Shown here: positions 1-7,883 of the stretch, piece by piece | Layout: every line of letters begins with the position of its first letter | Numbering within the stretch: the stretch's first letter is position 1 | From: VFKU01 sp038916785 | GTDB lineage: Bacteria > Hydrogenedentota > Hydrogenedentia > Hydrogenedentales > GCA-2746185 | Reading direction: 5' to 3' | Assembly (NCBI GenBank): GCA_038916785.1 | Contig: JBCLBO010000016.1 | Coordinates: 1 to 47,481, forward strand | Length of the DNA stretch: 47,481 nt | Position numbers and translations under genes: made by a program | The notes under the pieces: model-generated | The model's database searches: none | The model's input: the letters and a program-made list of their open reading frames with translations, nothing else | What the model was told of the DNA's origin: nothing

Positions 1-294
1 ATTCGAGAGAATCCACGCCTGCGCCTCGGGGACCGCGAGAAGGCGGCCCAACGACGCCGAATGATGGGCGAGCTGCTCTATTAACGCGACGTTGGACCAT
101 ACGCCGGATTCGAGCGCATCTTCGCGCGAGAGCAGGCGCCGCACGAGCGCACCGTCTGCCGCCAGCCGCGACAATAGCGGTCCGTTGGCCGCAGCCATGG
201 CGTCGGGAGGGATCGCACCGACGAGATTCGACGCGAGGTCCTCAATGGCAACGAGGCCGAGTTTATTCAGCAGCTTGATACTGGCAACAAGCAT
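1..294 (-). CDS. N-terminal part of unknown protein, cut by window edge
   Basis: An open frame runs leftward from an ATG at 294 to the window edge without a stop (98 codons, starting MLVASIKLLNKLGLVAIEDL). Codon use is that of a real GC-rich gene and the residues are rich in Leu, Ala and Glu, suggesting a soluble helical protein. No catalytic motif is visible and I do not recognise the family. The gene reads away from the repeat block and transposon scrap at 466-895, so those lie on its 5' side. Confidence is limited because the rest of the gene lies outside the window. Confidence 0.45.
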   Translation of the reverse strand, partial: MLVASIKLLNKLGLVAIEDLASNLVGAIPPDAMAAANGPLLSRLAADGALVRRLLSREDALESGVWSNVALIEQLAHHSASLGRLLAVPEAQAWILSN

Positions 295-465
295 TGATCA
301 GGTACCGCCGGAAATTGCGCCACAGTTCGGTGGAATCAACTCTCTGCCGACGCAGATGTAGGCAATTCGATTGGGTTGAGTGTTCCCTGCTCCGATCGAG
401 CTTAAATCGATCGCATAGAAACGTAAAGAATTATTATAGCGAACTTAATGCGTCGTTGAACGTTT

Positions 466-719
466 GTAAGCTCTTTTCAAGCGATATAACCCTTTTGTGC
501 ACTGCTTGAACCACGAATACTGAAAATCCTGACTGTAGTGCAACAAAACGCAGTATAGAGCGGTTCGTGACCATCGGCGTACCCTAGCGCCGACCTTAAC
601 CTTAAACCTTAGTCACGCAGGAGGCCGAAACCGGGCTCAAAGTCCCAGTTATCGATGAGATTTCATCGTACATTCTGTCCGCAACAATCTGGTTGCCCAG
701 ATTGTTGTAGTGCCGTGGA
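466..719. repeat. Copy 1 of a ~250 bp direct repeat block
   Basis: This stretch repeats 2968-3207 in the same orientation with only a few substitutions. Copy 1 carries 13 extra bases in a CTTAAC/CTTAAA-rich run near 593-615 and one extra T near 650. In copy 2 the right third of the block is the 3' end of the SGNH hydrolase gene (last ~27 codons), so copy 2 is probably the original and copy 1 a transposed partial duplicate. Copy 1 joins directly to an IS1380 transposase fragment at about 720. Confidence 0.85.
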
Positions 720-895
720 ACGTTACCGGTCGCTGACGACGTTGAGGGAGAAGCTGGTGAAGATTGGCGCCAAGGTCGTGACCCACGCGCGGTATGTGAC
801 GTTTCAGATGGCCGAGGTGGCCATTCCGAGACGACTGTTCAAGGCCATCCTACGCCGGATTTCACGACTCGGCCCATTGTCACCCGTGCCAACAT
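720..895 (+). mobile_element. IS1380-family transposase C-terminal fragment
   Basis: The plus-strand frame contains LREKLVKIGAKVV, HARYVTFQMAEVAIPRRLF and AILRRISRL. From memory this matches the C-terminal tail of IS1380-type DDE transposases, a conserved Arg/Lys-rich block near the protein end. Only about 55 codons remain. There is no upstream catalytic domain and no recognisable terminal inverted repeats. The fragment is fused in frame to the end of repeat copy 1 (an ATG at 655 would give an 80-residue chimera), which is most likely meaningless. It is a scar of an insertion sequence, not a functional element. Confidence 0.65.
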
Positions 896-1214
896 GACCA
901 GGACCGTGTTCGCAAAAAATGGAAATAGCTCAAGACCCGACGGGGAGGTGTGTCCGAACTCGCGCGAACAGCGCTGAAGGTCGCCTCCGATGGCTGTCAT
1001 CAGGCCATAAACGACATCAAGGAGGGGTGGTGACAGCAAAATCGATCTTGACAACGTCGGCGGTTGTCTTTATGGTATAGAAGAACTTGCCCGTGATGGT
1101 CACGGGCCGGTCCATATGGGAAATGTCGGTTGGTATGACTATGGCCTTGGCACTGCTTGGCTGATAGACTCTATTTCGGTGTGACACGCGCATCGAGTTC
1201 ACAGGGAGGCGCCA
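896..1214. other. Gap with no convincing gene
   Basis: Between the transposase scrap and the cytochrome gene I see no supported gene. A short minus-strand frame (1017-1202, 61 codons) has no recognisable motif. A TAGACT hexamer at 1165-1170 could be a -10 element for the downstream gene, but no good -35 sits 16-18 bases upstream of it. Confidence 0.4.
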
Positions 1215-2513
1215 GTGAGGCCGCCAGGTAGATCCCGCAAACAGGGAATCGCGATCCTCGCTGGGTATCTGCTCCTAGTATCCGCGCGAGTGGCCGCAGA
1301 AGCGCCTCTCGACTACGACGATGTCGCGCCGATTCTCGCGCGATCGTGCGTCAGGTGCCACAAATCTGGCGGAGCAGCTCCCATGGCTCTGCAAAGCTAC
1401 GAGCAGGTTCGCCCATGGGCCAAGAAGATCCGCGCGGAGATCGCCTCCCGTAGTATGCCGCCGTTTGGCGCCGAGGGACCGCGGGGTTTCTTCTTGAACG
1501 ACGTCCGCCTGACTGACACCGAACTCGACACGATTGTTGGTTGGATAGATGTTGGCTGCAAGAAAGGGGAATTGGCCGATTCCCACATCGAGCTCGCCGC
1601 CGCGCCGGAACTATGGAACACGATAGAGCCCGATCTCATAACGAGTGCACTTAGCAGTGACATGATACCCGCCGAAAGCGCAGACGAGTGGGTGTTCACA
1701 TTTTTTGACTACGTCGCACCAGACGACTTGTGGATCCGGGGCGTGCGCTTCATTCCTGAGGCGGACGGCGTTCTGCACCATGCGAATGTTTTTATTGTCG
1801 ATCCCACGTATGAGTTGCCGGCCGCTCAAAAAATCATCGGCAACGCGCATCTGAAGGAGTCGCAGTTACTGGCACTGTGGGCTCCGGGCAGGCCTCCGTC
1901 GTGGTGTCCGAAAAACGTGGCCATACTCATACCCAAAGGTTCGCGATTCGGGGCGAACATTCATTACGCCCCGTCAGAAACCGCGCGATCGCATACGGCC
2001 CGCCTTGGCATTTACTTAGCCCAAGGCCCGGTGCATCACGCGATGAAAACCGTAACCGCCCTAGTGCGTCCGGAATTGCTTCAAATACCGGCTGCGACCA
2101 GCAACGTGCAGCTCAAGGACACGCGAAAATTCTCGTCCGAGGATCTGTTGATCTATGCATTCGCTGGGCACATGCACTACAGGGGAACTTCGCTGAACGT
2201 TGAGATTCTCTGTCCCGACGGGACAACCAATCGTTCCTTTCAAATTCCCCGGTTTAGTCCACGCTGGCAACAAAAATACGAGTTGGCGACTCCCATGCTC
2301 ATCCCGGGTGGATCGATGGCCACCCTCGTAGCGACCTTCGACAACTCGGAAGGCAACCCCGATAATCCGAATCCCAGCGTGCCCGTGCAGGGAGGTTATC
2401 GCGCGGAGGATGAAATGGCGCAGGTCTATTTCGACGCCATTGTGCCTGCAAATCGCCTGGATCTGACTGTTCGCGACGGACGCCCGATGGCCCAGTCCGC
2501 GGGCGCGAAGTGA
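1215..2513 (+). CDS. Secreted c-type cytochrome fused to copper type II monooxygenase-like domain
   Basis: 432 residues from a GTG at 1215 with AGGGAGG just upstream. Residues 1-29 look like a signal peptide. Residues 33-120 form a small cytochrome domain with haem-binding CVRCH at 45-49 and a likely distal Met in MPPF (81-84). The rest resembles the peptidylglycine/dopamine monooxygenase (PHM/DBH) fold. It has an HH pair at 188-189, His250 in NIHY, HMH at 319-321 and Met401 in DEMA, matching the known copper-H (His-His) and copper-M (His-His-Met) ligand pattern. A periplasmic copper oxygenase with its own electron-transfer haem is a reasonable reading. The substrate is unknown, and such fusions are annotated mainly in Planctomycetes/Acidobacteria-type genomes. 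It appears to be monocistronic. Confidence 0.75.
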   Translation: MRPPGRSRKQGIAILAGYLLLVSARVAAEAPLDYDDVAPILARSCVRCHKSGGAAPMALQSYEQVRPWAKKIRAEIASRSMPPFGAEGPRGFFLNDVRLTDTELDTIVGWIDVGCKKGELADSHIELAAAPELWNTIEPDLITSALSSDMIPAESADEWVFTFFDYVAPDDLWIRGVRFIPEADGVLHHANVFIVDPTYELPAAQKIIGNAHLKESQLLALWAPGRPPSWCPKNVAILIPKGSRFGANIHYAPSETARSHTARLGIYLAQGPVHHAMKTVTALVRPELLQIPAATSNVQLKDTRKFSSEDLLIYAFAGHMHYRGTSLNVEILCPDGTTNRSFQIPRFSPRWQQKYELATPMLIPGGSMATLVATFDNSEGNPDNPNPSVPVQGGYRAEDEMAQVYFDAIVPANRLDLTVRDGRPMAQSAGAK

Positions 2514-2771
2514 AAACTAAGGGCGGACGAGGAACCTTCTAAATAGCCGGTGATCATTCTGAGACATTTTACGCTGTCTGTCGAAGGGTCGAGACTTTCG
2601 TGCAGGGGAGTCATCGACTGGCTATCCGAACGTTGCGCGGACGATAAACATACACGTATTCTTGCCATGAGAAGCTTCCGTGGGTGGCACCTTGGACTAC
2701 CCAAATCCAGTGTAACCAATAGGGGCTTATGTACTTAAGAATGATCCAGATCCATCACCGGCTATTTAGAA
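2514..2771. other. Gap with no gene
   Basis: Nothing supported is seen here. Short frames lack ribosome binding sites and motifs. There is no clear terminator hairpin after the cytochrome gene. Confidence 0.4.
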
Positions 2772-2800
2772 TTCAAATCTTGCGAAACCGCAGGTATACT
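2772..2800 (+). promoter_or_regulatory. Possible sigma-70-type promoter
   Basis: TTCAAA at 2772-2777 and TATACT at 2795-2800 are separated by 17 bases, upstream of the truncated reading frame at 2847. The -10 is good (5 of 6) and the -35 moderate (4 of 6). It may be a live promoter left in front of a broken gene. Confidence 0.35.
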
Positions 2801-2846
2801 CCCGCTTCGGCGCGTCCCGCGGGACCGCCCATTCGGAGAAACAGCC

Positions 2847-2967
2847 ATGACGACGGATTCCGGCAAGAAGAAGATTTTTGGTTCAGACGCAGCGCAGCGC
2901 GCCCGCGCGTGGACCCGCGACGCGGGGCGTGAACGCACCGCGCAAATGGCGCTCTCGGTGATCGACC
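2847..2967 (+). pseudogene. N-terminal gene fragment cut by repeat block
   Basis: An ATG at 2847 preceded by CGGAGAAA opens a frame of about 40 codons (MTTDSGKKKIFGSDAAQRAR onward), rich in Ala, Arg and charged residues. At 2968 the sequence switches exactly into the ~250 bp repeat block and the frame dies at a TGA 15 codons later. The natural promoter-RBS-ATG start and sharp junction indicate a real gene whose 3' part was replaced by a rearrangement. I do not recognise the family. Confidence 0.45.
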
Positions 2968-3207
2968 GTAAGCTCTTTTCAAGCGATCTAACCCTTTTGT
3001 GCACTGCTTGAACCATGAATACTGAAAATCCTGACTGTAGTGCAACAAAACGCAGTATAGAGCGGTTCGTGACCATCGGCGTACCCTAGCGCCGACCTTA
3101 GTCACGCAGGAGGCCGAAACCGGGCTCAAAGTCCCAGTATCGATGAGATTTCATCGTACATTCTGTCCGCAACAATCTGGTTGCCCAGATTGTTGTAGTG
3201 CCGTGGA
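2968..3207. repeat. Copy 2 of the ~250 bp direct repeat block
   Basis: Pairs with 466-719. From 3126 rightward this copy is coding (C-terminus of the minus-strand SGNH hydrolase), so it is probably the parental copy. It contains a perfect 11 bp inverted repeat (CAACAATCTGG / CCAGATTGTTG, loop TTGC) at about 3170-3195, inside the hydrolase gene. Confidence 0.85.
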
Positions 3208-4418
3208 TCGAAATAAACTGTCTCTTCAATGGCGTTGAATACGCCGGTAAAATCTCGGTGCCAGTTCTCGGTCAGCGTCGCTTGGGCTACTGCATAAAAC
3301 TCGCGTTCCCGTTTCTCGTAACTCGCCCAAGATTCAGGGTAGTACCGACTGCCCATGTATTGTTGAAGTGAAATCTCGTGTGCTGTGAGCGGCTTGTTGC
3401 CTACGCCCATGGCCGGCTGAAGAACGTAAAGAAACCGTACACCCTGTTGCGCGCAGAGGGCGTGGAACTGCCTGACTTTCATAGCGAGCAGTTGTTCAGT
3501 CACCGCTCGGGGCGCGGAATCGGAGCGAAATCCATAGAGGTCCGCCTCAGCGCGGGCAGGTGTTTGGCGCTTCAGGTCCGATATAAACCATCGAATGTAA
3601 GGTAACAGGGTTGGCGGGTCGAAGGGTGTCCCACGGTTGAATTGATTCATCATCTCGCGCTGGGACCCATCCAGTCCGTAGTCGACCACGAATCCATTGA
3701 ACCCCCATCTTTCATTGATCCCGCCAAAGCTGACAACAATGTCGGGTTCAATGAAGGCGATTTCGTCTAAATAGCGGCGGAGTTCTTGGGACACACCATA
3801 GCCAAAGACGCCCCCATTAACGACGATCACATCACGCCACGAGGAGGACGATTCCGTCCTTAGGCGTTCACGCAGCTGCGTTTCGAGGAGCGCGGGCCAT
3901 GTATGTTCGTTGTCCGAGGCACCCCACCCGGCCGCAGTTGAACCTCCGGATATGTACACGCAAAGCATCTGTTCGTCGGTCGGAAATCCTTGCTGTTTGA
4001 CGCCCGCGTCACCGTTGCTCGTGTGAGAAATAAATCCGCTGGAATCCACACGTAATCGCCGTTGTACGGCCAGGCGAGGCTGAAGTGTCTCATCCGGCTC
4101 GAGCCCGTACGCAAGAGAGTTAGGCCGAAAACGATTACCAAGGACGGCATCGAATACAAAGTACTCCGTCCGGGCACGAGCGAAATTCTCTGAATCGGTC
4201 GCCTTTTTGAATCGATTGACGGCATGAGGAAGGTTGAGCAGAGGCCATACTTGTTTTAGCACCCCGAAATCAGAACCCCAACCTGTGCGTTGAGCTGCCC
4301 CTACCAGCTCAATCGCCATTACGACGAGCAGCGTCAGAAATAATATCAGCGTGATCGGCCGTCGGCGGTTTAAGAAATTCCTTCGTTGATTTCGCGTGGT
4401 TTCCTGTTGAGTCATCAT
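3126..4418 (-). CDS. Membrane-anchored SGNH/GDSL-type hydrolase
   Basis: 430 residues. One N-terminal transmembrane segment (about 21-43) follows an Arg-rich cytoplasmic tail, so the enzyme should face the periplasm. The SGNH blocks are present in order: GGSTAAGWG with nucleophile Ser160, NGGVFGYG at 201-208 (block II Gly), GGIN at 232-235 (block III Asn) and DPRH near 404-407 (catalytic Asp/His). Such proteins commonly O-acetylate or deacetylate surface glycans, which fits the neighbouring export genes, but the substrate is not visible. It is transcribed divergently from 4533. Its last ~27 codons are duplicated at 466-719. Two adjacent ATGs occur at the start (4418 and 4415). Confidence 0.75.
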   Translation of the reverse strand: MMTQQETTRNQRRNFLNRRRPITLILFLTLLVVMAIELVGAAQRTGWGSDFGVLKQVWPLLNLPHAVNRFKKATDSENFARARTEYFVFDAVLGNRFRPNSLAYGLEPDETLQPRLAVQRRLRVDSSGFISHTSNGDAGVKQQGFPTDEQMLCVYISGGSTAAGWGASDNEHTWPALLETQLRERLRTESSSSWRDVIVVNGGVFGYGVSQELRRYLDEIAFIEPDIVVSFGGINERWGFNGFVVDYGLDGSQREMMNQFNRGTPFDPPTLLPYIRWFISDLKRQTPARAEADLYGFRSDSAPRAVTEQLLAMKVRQFHALCAQQGVRFLYVLQPAMGVGNKPLTAHEISLQQYMGSRYYPESWASYEKREREFYAVAQATLTENWHRDFTGVFNAIEETVYFDPRHYNNLGNQIVADRMYDEISSILGL

Positions 4419-4532
4419 TTTCCGTGCTCGATTCGCTGCTGATCCGGCATCTATCAGTGCAACAAACCTTCTATACCTTATAGGAGACTTTCGCGCGAAT
4501 GGCGCGATTCCGGGACACTAGAGGGAGGGGCC

Positions 4533-5231
4533 ATGGCATTACCCAGTATACCCAGCGGCTACGTGGGGCGCGAGTACCTCCGAGTCGGGGGAGGCTATGG
4601 CAGCGCTGCTGCCGGTGTATCTCCGGCCGGCGGGCTCGATGTGGACAGCGCGGGCCATCTTGCCACAGATGGTGACGTAACGATCGCGGGCAAGCTCTCG
4701 GCGACGTCGATGGACAACGTCCAGTTCACGGGGCAGCTTCGCGCCAGCGTTGGCGGCGTGGACAAGACGTGGAGTCGCTGGATTGGCGCCACGGACATTT
4801 ACGATCGAAATAGCCCGGCGACACTTCAGCTTGTCGAGATGTACGGCGGGCGCGTGTACGCAGCGGCCGTCACCGCAAACGCCACGGGACAGGTGGTCAA
4901 TCTTGCGTTGCCCGAAGACTACGACGGCAGCGCACTCAAGATTACCTACTACTGGACCGCCACGACAGGGAGCTCGGGCGACATCTTCTGGCACACGTAC
5001 TGGAATGCGTTCGGCGATGGGCAGTCGATGAATGTCGAAGGCGCGCAGAACAACAGCGTCGATACATTCCTCGGGCAGAAATACCTGCATGTGCTCTCGA
5101 ACACGGGCACTCCGTACGGCGCAGCCACTGGCCACACGCTCACACTATTCATCCGCCGCCTCGAGGCCTATGTGCTGGACACCTTCGACGGAACGGTGCT
5201 GCTGATCGGAATCCGGCTCTCGTACGCTTAA
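4533..5231 (+). CDS. Unknown Gly/Ala-rich beta protein, tail-fibre-like N-terminus
   Basis: 232 residues with a strong ribosome site (GAGGGAGGGG, 4520-4529). Residues ~25-75 (GLDVDSAGHLATDGDVTIAG, then a KLSATSMDNVQFTG-like run) resemble the repetitive beta segments at the start of phage tail fibres and trimeric surface fibres. The remainder is a beta-rich globular region with many Tyr, Trp and Thr and no catalytic motif. There is no signal peptide. It lies directly upstream of two other small unknowns and the Wzt-like exporter, so it may be a structural or export-linked protein. The fibre resemblance is inference only. Confidence 0.5.
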   Translation: MALPSIPSGYVGREYLRVGGGYGSAAAGVSPAGGLDVDSAGHLATDGDVTIAGKLSATSMDNVQFTGQLRASVGGVDKTWSRWIGATDIYDRNSPATLQLVEMYGGRVYAAAVTANATGQVVNLALPEDYDGSALKITYYWTATTGSSGDIFWHTYWNAFGDGQSMNVEGAQNNSVDTFLGQKYLHVLSNTGTPYGAATGHTLTLFIRRLEAYVLDTFDGTVLLIGIRLSYA

Positions 5232-5256
5232 CCGTAACTGCAGGGAGGACATCACG

Positions 5257-5538
5257 ATGAATCTCAATTCGTTGTTTGAAGGCAAGTCCGACGAGGAAAT
5301 TGTATATTGGGCGGGGCGCATCGAAACCTGGGCACGCAACGCCCGGGAACTGATCGTGCGCAAGCGCGCCTTCCTCGAATTCGCGCAGGATCTCAGCGAA
5401 CAAACCCGCGCTGAACTCGAAACCAAGCACACCGCGGTGCTGGAGGCAAACAAGCTGGATACGGACGCCCCCGATCTGATCGTTGCCGCCGACGTGGACG
5501 ATCCCATCGAGCCAGACAAAAATCCCGAAGGCGGGTGA
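5257..5538 (+). CDS. Small helical protein of unknown function
   Basis: 93 residues, ATG with GGGAGG upstream (5243-5248). It is predicted almost wholly alpha-helical and strongly charged up to about residue 70, with an acidic Pro/Asp-rich tail. It begins 25 bases after the upstream beta protein, so the two are probably co-transcribed. Such a short helical partner beside a fibre-like protein could be a chaperone or linker, but nothing in the sequence proves this. I do not recognise the family. Confidence 0.5.
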   Translation: MNLNSLFEGKSDEEIVYWAGRIETWARNARELIVRKRAFLEFAQDLSEQTRAELETKHTAVLEANKLDTDAPDLIVAADVDDPIEPDKNPEGG

Positions 5539-5563
5539 CCGCCCCGAGTGGAATCCGGCTGCG

Positions 5564-5965
5564 ATGGGCGCCGGCGCGGATCTCGAGTCGATTCCCGTGG
5601 GCAAGTTGGCTCTGCAAATCCGTCCGAACGGCGCCGCGCGATCCGGCGTCGCCCAAGGCAACAGCTACTTCGCGTTGGAGCCGGGCGCTCGGTATCAGTA
5701 TTCGGCTTTCGTTTATTCGCCCCGGATTGCGCGGGAAATCCTTTTCGGCATTCAAACAAATGAGAACAGTTTGCTGGCGGTTCGCGATACTATCCGCGGT
5801 AAGGATACTCTGGCCGTCGTCCCGGGCGAGTGGGTACATATCACTGGCTTCATCGATGTGCCGAGCGCGGGTGTGGGTGGAGCCCAATTTTGGATCGTCG
5901 GATGGGATCCGATCGCCGATCCTTGGTATATTGACGGGATCGAGTTGACTCGGATCGGACCGTGA
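5564..5965 (+). CDS. Stand-alone beta module homologous to the Wzt-like ATPase C-terminus
   Basis: An in-frame ATG at 5564 gives 133 residues. An earlier ATG at 5483 would overlap the previous gene by 56 bases and is less likely. The sequence aligns by eye with the last ~130 residues of the ATPase gene immediately downstream: LALQIRP/LRVQAMS, then RSGVA in both, GARYQYS/AGRYLVQ, ILFGIQTNE/FLVGLHDES, GEWVHITGFIDVP/DTWTDVAVFVDLP, and FWIVGWDPI/VWIVQWEPL. Alternating beta strands and conserved Trp suggest a jelly-roll, carbohydrate-binding-like fold. There is no strong ribosome site, so it could be translationally coupled or a remnant of a larger gene. Confidence 0.55.
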   Translation: MGAGADLESIPVGKLALQIRPNGAARSGVAQGNSYFALEPGARYQYSAFVYSPRIAREILFGIQTNENSLLAVRDTIRGKDTLAVVPGEWVHITGFIDVPSAGVGGAQFWIVGWDPIADPWYIDGIELTRIGP

Positions 5966-6011
5966 CTGCCTATGCAGCCCCGGTTCCCCCGCGCGTGGAC
6001 CGCCTGGTTGC

Positions 6012-7883
6012 ATGAAACCTATACTCATCGCTGAAAACATTTCGAAACGCTATTCGAGAAACAGCGATGTCCACAAGCGCTATGGAATCGCGGATCTTTG
6101 TCGCGCCATCGTGGGCGCGCGGCCCCGCGAAACGCTGCGGCCTGATGAGTTCTATGCGCTGCACGACGTCTCGTTTGCGCTCAATCCAGGTGATTCGCTG
6201 GGTCTGGTCGGGCGCAACGGCTCGGGCAAGACGACACTACTCAAGCTGCTCAACCGCCTGATCACCCCCGATGCCGGCCGCATTCTGATCGGCGGGAAAA
6301 TCCAGGCGCTCATCGCGCTCGGGGTCGGATTCCATCCCAAACTCTCCGGCCGCGAGAACGTATACAATAGCGCCGCGCTGATCGGCATGACCCGCCGTAA
6401 GGCGCACGACCTGATTGACACTATCGTCGACTTCGCCGAGCTGGGCGAGTTCATCGACAGTCCCGTCGGCACCTACAGTTCGGGAATGTACTCGCGCCTT
6501 GGATTTTCCGTTTCAATCCATCTCGATCCGCAGATTCTGCTCATCGATGAGATTCTCGCCGTTGGCGACATCGGCTTTCAGAACAAATGCTTCACGCGCC
6601 TGCACCAAATGAAGAAGTCCGGTGTCACGATTGTGCTCGTCTCGCACAATCACACGCAGATTACCCAATTGTGCGACCAAGCCCTCTGGCTTCATTCCGG
6701 GAAGCCGCGCAAGCACGGCCCCTCCAAAGAAGTTGTCAAAGAATACTTGGCTTTCATTGATCAGCAGGAAGCCAATCGCACCGAAGAATTGAATCGCGTC
6801 AAATCCGAGACTGGGTCCAAGCCTCAGACTCGGTCGTCCGTGAGTCTGTACGGGGGGATTTACAACGACTTCGACCAGATAGAGAACCTCGATGTGAGAT
6901 TTCTGTGCGATGGGAAGTCCGTGGATTCGCTGCGGTTTAACGAGGATGTCATCATTCGTTACTCGTTCGACCTCAAACGAGAGGTGAAAGATCTGAACGT
7001 CTCACTTTCGTTTTGGCGCGCGGATGGCCTGCTCTATACGACCATCTCAACGCTCAACGGCGATCTGATCCGCAATATTCATACGGGCCGCGTCGAATGC
7101 GAAGTCACGGTGCCTCGGTTCAGTTTCAACCCCGGCGAGTACGTTTTGGTGTTGCCTGTCCACGAAGGTCACAGCTATCTGTACCGCGACATCGTAAAAA
7201 AATTCCGGGTGATTGGCGTCCGCAGCCAGATGACGTGGGGTCTGTTCACGCCGGCCTACCGCTACCGCGTCCTGACAACGGGTGTCGGGTATTCTCCACA
7301 GGCCGATTCGGCGGCCGATGCTGCGCAGGACGCAAACGGCCGGCGAGCCGAGTACGGCCTATTGACCAAGGGCGAAGCGTTCTCTGCCAAAGGATCTGCT
7401 GTCGACCCATCCGCGGACGAACAAGAAGCACTGGGCGGCTGTGCACCCCTCTACTCCGCGCGATTGAGCGTCGAATCCCGCAATCGCGGCGGCGCCCCCG
7501 CGTGGTCTCTGCGGGTTCAAGCAATGTCCGCCGGGCGCTCTGGCGTCGCCTTCAGCCTCGACGGAATCGCCTCAAAACCGGCCGGGCGCTATCTCGTGCA
7601 ATGCTCACTACGCTCGCCGAGTACAAGCGCCCGCTTTCTTGTGGGCCTGCATGATGAATCCGGAGCCACCACGTGGGGGAAGGAACAAATCTCCGGCAGC
7701 ACAAGTTTCCAGCTCGCTGCCGATACCTGGACTGATGTGGCTGTGTTCGTTGATCTTCCGGACATAGCGACTGTGCCGAACACGGTCTGGATTGTACAGT
7801 GGGAACCATTGGATCTGGCCTGGGACGTCGATGATCTCGCTGTCCACCGGGTCGTCAACCCCGTTTACGACTCGGTATCATGA
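6012..7883 (+). CDS. wzt: Polysaccharide ABC exporter ATPase, Wzt-like, with extra C-terminal module
   Basis: 623 residues. The ATPase domain carries Walker A GRNGSGKTT (67-75), signature YSSGM (155-159), Walker B ILLIDE (175-180) and the H-loop His212. Residues ~275-410 match the Wzt-C type beta domain that reads the non-reducing end of the glycan. Typical Wzt proteins end near 400-450 residues. Here a low-complexity Ala/Asp linker (~430-475) leads to a further ~130-residue beta module homologous to the stand-alone protein upstream. The stop overlaps the start of the permease gene (ATGA, 7880-7883), so the two are translationally coupled. It energises export of lipid-linked O-antigen-type polysaccharide across the inner membrane; the extra module probably adds a second glycan-recognition surface. 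Confidence 0.88.
   Translation: MKPILIAENISKRYSRNSDVHKRYGIADLCRAIVGARPRETLRPDEFYALHDVSFALNPGDSLGLVGRNGSGKTTLLKLLNRLITPDAGRILIGGKIQALIALGVGFHPKLSGRENVYNSAALIGMTRRKAHDLIDTIVDFAELGEFIDSPVGTYSSGMYSRLGFSVSIHLDPQILLIDEILAVGDIGFQNKCFTRLHQMKKSGVTIVLVSHNHTQITQLCDQALWLHSGKPRKHGPSKEVVKEYLAFIDQQEANRTEELNRVKSETGSKPQTRSSVSLYGGIYNDFDQIENLDVRFLCDGKSVDSLRFNEDVIIRYSFDLKREVKDLNVSLSFWRADGLLYTTISTLNGDLIRNIHTGRVECEVTVPRFSFNPGEYVLVLPVHEGHSYLYRDIVKKFRVIGVRSQMTWGLFTPAYRYRVLTTGVGYSPQADSAADAAQDANGRRAEYGLLTKGEAFSAKGSAVDPSADEQEALGGCAPLYSARLSVESRNRGGAPAWSLRVQAMSAGRSGVAFSLDGIASKPAGRYLVQCSLRSPSTSARFLVGLHDESGATTWGKEQISGSTSFQLAADTWTDVAVFVDLPDIATVPNTVWIVQWEPLDLAWDVDDLAVHRVVNPVYDSVS

Noticed and set aside
1017..1202. Minus-strand 61-codon frame upstream of the cytochrome gene
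   Set aside because: No ribosome site, no motif, unusual composition, next to transposon debris.
3168..3196. Perfect 11 bp inverted repeat as a terminator or recombination site
   Set aside because: It lies inside the SGNH coding region (YNNLGNQ) with no T-run, and its copy at ~680-707 is explained by the block duplication.
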